Part shown: positions 57,657-64,000 of the stretch, one piece after another
How positions within the stretch are numbered: the first letter of the stretch is position 1
Layout of the letters: each line of letters opens with the position of its first letter
From: Litorivicinus sp.
Lineage (GTDB): Bacteria; Pseudomonadota; Gammaproteobacteria; Pseudomonadales; Litorivicinaceae
Reading direction: 5' to 3'
Assembly (NCBI GenBank): GCA_028339155.1
Contig: JAOLBK010000011.1
Coordinates: 1-64,000, forward strand
DNA length: 64,000 bases
Notes under the pieces: model-generated
Databases searched by the model: none
Told to the model about the DNA's origin: nothing
The model's input: the letters and a program-made list of their open reading frames with translations, nothing else
Position numbers and translations under genes: made by a program

Positions 57657-58370
57657 ATGGAATCGTTTAACAAACTGGCTTTGGGAGCAACTGGGTGGGG
57701 TGATGAACTTCTGCTCGGTGCCCTGATGACGGTTACCCTTGCGATCAGCTCTTTAGTAGTCGGATTTTTTATTGGCGCCCAACTCGCTTTCCTAAAACTT
57801 CAACCCATTAAATCAGTCCGCGGATTTGCTCACCTCATCACACTATTATTCCGAGGAACGCCGGAATTCTTGATTATCTTGGTGGTTTTCTTTGGACTAG
57901 ATGCTCTAATCAACGCTACTTTAAGCGCATTTTTGTTCGACACCTCTGTTAGCATTCCTAAATTCTGGGCCGGCACCATAGCACTCGGTCTTATCTTTGG
58001 CGTTTACGCGTCCGAGGTATTAAAAGCCGCCTACCAAGCGGTTCCCAAACTTACACTGGAGGCAGCCAGAGCCCTCGGATTAAATTTTCATCAGATTTTA
58101 ATCCAAATTCACATCCCTTTAATGTGGCGTCATGCGCTACCTGGCCTTATGAACTTATGGCTCGTCCTCTTGAAAGACACCTCCCTAGTTGCAGTAATTG
58201 CATTCGACGAACTACTCCGTACGGCCAAAGTGGCTGGGGAGACCGAGCGAGAGCCTTTTATTTTTTTTTGCGCGGCCGCATTACTTTATTTGTTGATGAC
58301 TTGGTTGAGTGATTTGATACGAAAAGCGATCGCAAAACGCGTCTCAATTGTGGGCGCACATGGATGCTAG
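57657..58370 (+). CDS. amino-acid ABC transporter permease (HisQ-like)
   Basis: FRGTPEFLIILVVFFG; EAARALGLNFHQILIQIHIPLMWRHALPG. Confidence 0.9.
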   Translation: MESFNKLALGATGWGDELLLGALMTVTLAISSLVVGFFIGAQLAFLKLQPIKSVRGFAHLITLLFRGTPEFLIILVVFFGLDALINATLSAFLFDTSVSIPKFWAGTIALGLIFGVYASEVLKAAYQAVPKLTLEAARALGLNFHQILIQIHIPLMWRHALPGLMNLWLVLLKDTSLVAVIAFDELLRTAKVAGETEREPFIFFCAAALLYLLMTWLSDLIRKAIAKRVSIVGAHGC

Positions 58371-59167
58371 ATTCCTGGCTTAAATCAATCTACGTCTTGA
58401 TCAAGAACTGGCACTTTTCAATAGCTGAGGCCTTGTGCACTCCTATCATGGCCTGGCTCCCTCAATCGATCACCCCACATTGCAACCGTTTCATCGATGG
58501 CTTTTTGACGACATTCGAATTAGTAATCCTGGTACTGCTAGGAGCCTTCCTATGCGCACGCCTTCTCTCCGGTATATTGATATTAGGACCACCCTGGGCA
58601 AAGCGGTTGCTGAATGCATACGTATATTGTTTCAGAGGCACACCAGTTCTGATTCAATTATGGCTAGTTTATTATGGACTTGCTCAATTTGTTTGGGTCC
58701 GGGAGTCTGAACTTTGGCTTTTTTTAAGTAGCGGTTGGTGGGTTGGCTTAATCGTGCTGACCTTAAATTCAGCTGCATACCAAACTAATATACTATTCGG
58801 CGCTATCGAAAATCTCGAGCCAGGACAATCCGAGGGTGCCAGTTCACTCGGACTCTCTCCATACCTAACCTATCATAAGATTTTGTTACCGCAGGCATTA
58901 CGAGTATCTTGGCCAGCATTAGCTAATGAAGCGATTTTAATTCTAAAGGCTAGCGCATTGGTCAGCACAATCACGGTTCTAGATTTAATGGGGCACGCTC
59001 GAACTATATTCTCACGCAGCTACGATTTATGGGTCTATGGTGGAGCCGCTGTTTTATATATCGCGCTTACCGCGATAATAACTCTACTTGCTTATTCCAT
59101 TCGGCGAATTGCGTTTAAAGCCTTGCCCGCTGATGAATGGTTTAAAAACCTGACCAAAAAAAACTAG
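58364..59167 (+). CDS. amino-acid ABC transporter permease (HisM-like)
   Basis: CFRGTPVLIQLWLVYYG; EGASSLGLSPYLTYHKILLPQALR. Confidence 0.9.
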   Translation: MLDSWLKSIYVLIKNWHFSIAEALCTPIMAWLPQSITPHCNRFIDGFLTTFELVILVLLGAFLCARLLSGILILGPPWAKRLLNAYVYCFRGTPVLIQLWLVYYGLAQFVWVRESELWLFLSSGWWVGLIVLTLNSAAYQTNILFGAIENLEPGQSEGASSLGLSPYLTYHKILLPQALRVSWPALANEAILILKASALVSTITVLDLMGHARTIFSRSYDLWVYGGAAVLYIALTAIITLLAYSIRRIAFKALPADEWFKNLTKKN

Positions 59168-59730
59168 TTTCGATAAGCCGCTTGCGCTTCTTCTTCATTA
59201 ACTTCAATCAGTCCACCAGAGGCCGCGTCTTTTTCATGTTGAATAATGTCCCGAGCATCCCAGGGATAATCAACCCAAACGTCCTCAATATCCTTCCCCA
59301 CAAACACATATTTCACAAAGTCCGGATAATCGGCTTTTTTTTCTTTAAGCTTATTATGCATAACGAAAACACCAATTTCAGTCGGGCCCTCCGTTAATAA
59401 CTCACCAATAGCAAAGGCCAAAGTCGTACGTTCATCATCAACTTCATCCACCAAAAGAACCCGCTTTCCAGTAATCATATTGTTCACCCCGTCTACCCAT
59501 TGCAGTTTGTGAGGAACATCTGAGGGAGGTTCATCCGGATGATAGCGCGCCAGAGAAATTGCGATTAAAGGCTTCTCAACATAGGTTCTCAAAATTCGTG
59601 CAGGGATAAATCCCCCACCCCCAATCGCAAGAATCACATCAAACTGGAAATCACTAGCAACGATCTGGGCCGCACCATCGGCGATGGTCTGGTGTAGATC
59701 GGAATATGAGAAACGAAGTCGCGCACTCAT
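59164..59730 (-). CDS. phosphoribosyltransferase-family protein
   Basis: VILAIGGGGFIPARIL; PRPP-type motif RVLLVDEVDDERTTL. Confidence 0.82.
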   Translation of the reverse strand: MSARLRFSYSDLHQTIADGAAQIVASDFQFDVILAIGGGGFIPARILRTYVEKPLIAISLARYHPDEPPSDVPHKLQWVDGVNNMITGKRVLLVDEVDDERTTLAFAIGELLTEGPTEIGVFVMHNKLKEKKADYPDFVKYVFVGKDIEDVWVDYPWDARDIIQHEKDAASGGLIEVNEEEAQAAYRN

Positions 59731-59923
59731 TGGACATTCTCCAAGAAAAAAAGGAGGATATCATCGGGTGAGCCAGGGATTCGAGCCTAACTAAAAAATC
59801 TTTTCCTATCAGCTCTCAGACCCGCATCATGACTACAGCATAAGAGCGAGCCAATGCTCAATAAGCCAATCTTGAGAAGATTTCAGCATAGTTGCATCGA
59901 GGTCACTTCGGGATATTTTCCAA

Positions 59924-59968
59924 GGTAAGCTTCTAAAAAAGTATAGCTTACTTTCTTAGAAGCTTACC
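59924..59968. repeat. long inverted repeat/hairpin in divergent intergenic region
   Basis: GGTAAGCTTCTAA-A-AAAGTA-TAGCT-TACTTT-C-TTAGAAGCTTACC: 13+6 bp stem, one mismatch, 5-nt loop. Confidence 0.85.
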
Positions 59969-60117
59969 AAAACGATGAAAAGGATCTAAGCGCATGAATT
60001 AAGTGCTCATCAATCCCAATATAAATCCAGACTATTCAAATACGTTGCCCTCTTTCGCACACACAGAAGTGCGCTACACTATCGTTTTACAACTTTACTA
60101 AAATGGAAATCGTTTCT

Positions 60118-62391
60118 ATGTCAAATGACCTCCGTGAAGCTGCCCTTCGCTATCATCGCGCAGAGCCTGCCGGGAAACTTGAAATTACAGCCACTAAGCC
60201 ACTCGCAAGCCAACGTGATCTTTCACTTGCATACAGTCCAGGCGTCGCTTATGCCTGCACTGAAATCGCGAATGATCCAAGTAAAGCTGCCGAACTGACG
60301 GCCCGTGGGAACATGGTTGCGGTCATTACCAATGGGACAGCCGTCTTGGGCTTAGGCGCCATCGGACCACTCGCCTCAAAACCTGTTATGGAAGGGAAAG
60401 CAGTTCTATTTAAAAAGTTTGCCAACATTAACTCCATCGATATAGAGGTAGACACAACAGACGTAGATCGTTTCTGCGATGTCGTCAGCGCTCTTGAACC
60501 CTCATTTGGCGGCATCAATCTTGAAGATATCAAAGCGCCTGAATGTTTCGAAATTGAATCTCGGCTTAGGCAACAGATGAAAATACCAGTATTTCATGAT
60601 GACCAGCATGGAACAGCTATCGTCGTTGGAGCAGGCATGCTGAATGCCATGCGCTTCCTTGGCAAAGAAATGAGTGATATCAAATTAGTCTGTTCTGGTG
60701 CTGGCGCTGCGGCTCTTGCCTGCTTGAATATGCTCCAAACATTAGGCGTTAAAAAAGAAAATATTACGGTTTGTGACCAGCATGGTGTGTTGAGAAACAA
60801 TCGTGAAGCACCGATGGATAAATACAAAATCCAATATGCGAAACAAACAGAACTTACGACGCTGAAACAGGCGCTAGTTGGAGCGGATGCCTTCCTTGGC
60901 CTATCAGTTCCCGGCGTAATTGATCAAGAAGACATTAAGGCTATGGCCGAAAGACCGGTCATTTTTGCACTCTCGAACCCAACCCCCGAAATAATGCCTG
61001 AGCTCATTAAAGAAGTACGCCCGGATGCGTTGATTGCAACTGGCAGATCAGATTATCCAAATCAGATCAATAATGTACTGTGTTTTCCTTTTCTATTCCG
61101 TGGCGCTCTTGATTGTGGTGCAACCGTAATTAATGAAGAAATGAAAGCAGCTTGCGCAGAAGCCATTGCTTCAATGGTTCACTCGCTACCATCTGATGAA
61201 GTGCTATCCACTTATCAAGGAGAGCAACTAACCTTTGGTGCTGAGTACCTAATTCCAAAGCCCTTTGATCCTCGCTTAATTATGGAGATCCCGCCATGTG
61301 TAGCTCAAGCCGCTAAAGAATCAGGCGTAGCGCTTCGACCAATCGAGGATATGGATGAATACCGTGAAAAACTGAGTAGATTTGTATTCCGCTCGGGAAT
61401 GTTGATGAAACCAGTATTTGAAGCAGCCAAAGCAAAAAAGCGCCGCTTGGTCCTGGCTGAAGGTGAAGGTGGCAAAATGCTACAAGCTTGCCAATTGATC
61501 GTTTCTGAAGGCATCGCAGATGTCACTCTAGTCGGTCGACCTCACGTGATTGATGAGAAAATTCAATCTATGGGACTCTCTATAAAAGCTGGAGTCGACT
61601 TCGAAGTTGTCGACAACCTTGATGACTCAGTCATTACAAATATCGGCAATGAATACCATGCAATTATGTCACGTCGAGGGATGACGCCAAAAGGTGCTCA
61701 AACCAATGTCCGTGCCAACACAACAGTGGTTGCATCAATGATCCTCAAACGTGGTGACGCCGATGCAATGATTTGCGGAACGTTTGGGACCTACAGTGAC
61801 CATTTAGAAATAGCAGACGAGATCATTGGTCGTAAACCGGGCTCATCGGTTGTAGGTGCACTTACAGTGCTAATTCTACCGCACGGCACCCTGTTCCTAA
61901 CGGATACCCACGTCAATGTCGATCCCACCTCAGAGCAGCTATGTGAACTAGCTAAATTAGCTGCCGATGAAATTCGCCGGTTCGGGATTGAGCCAAAAGC
62001 AGCCTTTCTGTCACATTCTAATTTTGGTTCAACTCAAACTGCGAGTGCCAACAAGGTTCGAGAAGCCACAGCCATGTTTATCGAGCGATATCCTGACATT
62101 GAAGCTGATGGTGAGATGCATGCAGACGCCGCTCTCGATGAGAAGGTAAGAATGGACTTATTACCAGCTACCCGTCTGACTGGAACCGCAAATCTTTTGA
62201 TTTGCCCCAATCTGGATTCTGCTAACATTTCCAGAAATCTTCTAAAGATCTTGGGCGGCGGTGTAACAGTAGGGCCTGTTCTTCTCGGGCTCAACCAAGA
62301 AGCACACGTAGCAACGGCCTCCAACTCCCCACGTGGCATCTCCGAATTGGCCGCAGTCGCCATGGCTAACGTCAATCGAAGCGAAGGATAG
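60118..62391 (+). CDS. maeB: NADP-dependent malic enzyme with C-terminal phosphotransacetylase-like domain
   Basis: [38 protein letters not shown]-like C-terminal half; start at the second ATG (ORF opens at 60103). Confidence 0.94.
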   Translation: MSNDLREAALRYHRAEPAGKLEITATKPLASQRDLSLAYSPGVAYACTEIANDPSKAAELTARGNMVAVITNGTAVLGLGAIGPLASKPVMEGKAVLFKKFANINSIDIEVDTTDVDRFCDVVSALEPSFGGINLEDIKAPECFEIESRLRQQMKIPVFHDDQHGTAIVVGAGMLNAMRFLGKEMSDIKLVCSGAGAAALACLNMLQTLGVKKENITVCDQHGVLRNNREAPMDKYKIQYAKQTELTTLKQALVGADAFLGLSVPGVIDQEDIKAMAERPVIFALSNPTPEIMPELIKEVRPDALIATGRSDYPNQINNVLCFPFLFRGALDCGATVINEEMKAACAEAIASMVHSLPSDEVLSTYQGEQLTFGAEYLIPKPFDPRLIMEIPPCVAQAAKESGVALRPIEDMDEYREKLSRFVFRSGMLMKPVFEAAKAKKRRLVLAEGEGGKMLQACQLIVSEGIADVTLVGRPHVIDEKIQSMGLSIKAGVDFEVVDNLDDSVITNIGNEYHAIMSRRGMTPKGAQTNVRANTTVVASMILKRGDADAMICGTFGTYSDHLEIADEIIGRKPGSSVVGALTVLILPHGTLFLTDTHVNVDPTSEQLCELAKLAADEIRRFGIEPKAAFLSHSNFGSTQTASANKVREATAMFIERYPDIEADGEMHADAALDEKVRMDLLPATRLTGTANLLICPNLDSANISRNLLKILGGGVTVGPVLLGLNQEAHVATASNSPRGISELAAVAMANVNRSEG

Positions 62392-62405
62392 ATGTCTTCA
62401 GGCAG

Positions 62406-63656
62406 TCAGGAACCGATTACCTGATTGCCTGAAGTTTTAGCACCGCTCATTTGTTCAGAAACCTCTTCCCTAATTGGCAGATGAATAAGCGAAGCGCCCA
62501 CGCCAAGCCCTATTGAAATCCACCAAACAAGATCGTAGTTTCCATTGGCTTCATACATCAAGCCCGAAAGCCATGCTCCCATGAATGCACCCAACTGATG
62601 ACTTAAGAAAACGACACCAAAAAGCGTACTCACAAATTTCGGACCGAATAGAATAGCCACGATCGAGTTGGTACTCGGGACGGTTGACAACCATAACAAC
62701 CCAAACGTTGCTGTAAAGATATAGAGGCTTAGTTCCGTCACCGGAAACATCATGAATATTGCGATCACCAACGCCCGTAATCCATATATTGCGCTCAATA
62801 TCAATCGATGAGGAAAATGTCCACCCACCCAACCAGCAACGAGAGAGCCAATCATATTGAAAAGACCAATCAGTGCTAATCCCATGGCACCAACCTCCGC
62901 AGTTAAACCACAGCCAAGTGCAAAATTAGGCAAGTGAGTAGCAATAAACGCCACATGAAATCCACAAACAAAAAAACCCAGATTCAATAAAATAAATCCT
63001 CGCTCTCGGCCAGCGCATTGCAGTACTTCGGACAGGCTAAGATTGGCGTAATTTGTTTCCGAACTAGGCAACTTTGCAAGAGTTGGCGTTCTCAATCCAA
63101 AAGCCATAAGGGCTATGCTTGACACAACGGCCATAGCCATCCACAAGGCGAAATGCCAGCCACCAAACTCTACCAAGTCCTGCGCTATTAGAACCATGGC
63201 GAACATACCGAAAGAGCCAACTGAACTGCCAATTCCCTGAAACATCGACCTACGCTCGAGCGGTGTTCGCTTAAGAATCGCCCCTAAAATAACCGGAAAT
63301 CCGCAACCAGCTATCGATGCACCTACCAAAATTCCAAGCCCGAAGTTAAACCACAAAAGAGTGTCTGCAAGGTTCATGAGCAAAAGTCCCGAACAAGCGA
63401 TCAGGACTGCTCCAATCATGACAGGAATTGGCCCATAACGATCTGATAATGCTCCCGCCATTGGTTGGGCAACACCCCAAGTAAGATTCATCAGAGCAAA
63501 TCCAAAACCAAGGCCAGCGATACTCCAGCCCGTATCCTGTGCTACTGGGGAAAGTAAGATCGCCGTTGCCTGGCGCAGGCCAAGCATAATTGACAAGGCA
63601 AGACCACCAAAAATGAGCGCCATAATAGCTGGTCGCAATGAAATTTTCGTATCCAC
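62406..63656 (-). CDS. MFS transporter
   Basis: 12-TM-like hydrophobicity; GVAQPMAGALSDRYGPIPVMIGAVL. Confidence 0.88.
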   Translation of the reverse strand: MDTKISLRPAIMALIFGGLALSIMLGLRQATAILLSPVAQDTGWSIAGLGFGFALMNLTWGVAQPMAGALSDRYGPIPVMIGAVLIACSGLLLMNLADTLLWFNFGLGILVGASIAGCGFPVILGAILKRTPLERRSMFQGIGSSVGSFGMFAMVLIAQDLVEFGGWHFALWMAMAVVSSIALMAFGLRTPTLAKLPSSETNYANLSLSEVLQCAGRERGFILLNLGFFVCGFHVAFIATHLPNFALGCGLTAEVGAMGLALIGLFNMIGSLVAGWVGGHFPHRLILSAIYGLRALVIAIFMMFPVTELSLYIFTATFGLLWLSTVPSTNSIVAILFGPKFVSTLFGVVFLSHQLGAFMGAWLSGLMYEANGNYDLVWWISIGLGVGASLIHLPIREEVSEQMSGAKTSGNQVIGS

Positions 63657-63692
63657 TAGAGCCCCCTAGCCCCTTGCCCGAAGAAAGAATCC

Positions 63693-64000
63693 TTAATGTC
63701 CCAGTTCCTCGATCAGAAAGTCAATCAGAACCCGAGTTTTTAGAGGCAAGTGCCTGCCATGCGGGAAAACGGCATAAAGCTTGCGTTCAGGAAAGGGCCG
63801 GAAATCCGGAAGAACTTCCCGAAGTCGCCCCTGATCCAATTCTGATTCCACCATAAACCGTGGCAAAACAATAAGACCTTCACCAGCGCACGCAAAAGAC
63901 ACCATTATTTGATCATTATTTGTTGATAAACGGGCTTCAGTAGGAATCTGAATAGGATCCTGCCCTTCCTTATGAAACTGTAATTTTTGGCTGCCTCGCT
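63693..64000 (-). CDS. LysR-family regulator, C-terminal part, truncated by window end
   Basis: frame stays open upstream of 63905 (RLSTNNDQIMVSFACAGEGLIVLPRFMVESELDQGRLREVLPDF). Confidence 0.82.
   Translation of the reverse strand, partial: RGSQKLQFHKEGQDPIQIPTEARLSTNNDQIMVSFACAGEGLIVLPRFMVESELDQGRLREVLPDFRPFPERKLYAVFPHGRHLPLKTRVLIDFLIEELGH

Overview
This looks like a gene-dense chromosomal segment of a moderately AT-rich gammaproteobacterium-like genome. Both the taxonomy and the product names come from reading translated motifs; no searches were run. The left half (about 0.6-25 kb) is a conserved housekeeping block: pssA-ilvC-ilvH-ilvB, clpB, pgeF, rluD/bamD, nadE, thiO, ispH-fkpB-lspA-ileS-ribF-murJ, rpsT/proB, obgE-rpmA-rplU, ispB, msrA. 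It is syntenic with Pseudomonas-type genomes but lacks the type IV pilus genes that interrupt the block there. The right half carries a patatin/Omp85-type protein, a K+-channel pair, mdh, glyA, a tandem glycine riboswitch in front of gcvT-gcvH-gcvP-lipA-M48 lipoprotein, lysS, prfB with a programmed +1 frameshift, an RND efflux pair, an amino-acid ABC importer without an ATPase gene, and maeB. The best candidate for an undescribed system is a five-gene, end-overlapping minus-strand operon at about 44.8-49.2 kb: cNBD-like, truncated HlyD-like, pseudo-ABC, pseudo-ABC, cNBD. It has the layout of an NHLM/NHLP-type peptide exporter, but both ABC ATPase domains have lost essentially all catalytic motifs while the reading frames stay open. 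Other items of note are an apparent 1-nt frameshift in ilvH, a long near-perfect hairpin upstream of maeB, and unannotated small ORFs in the glyA-gcvT gap.
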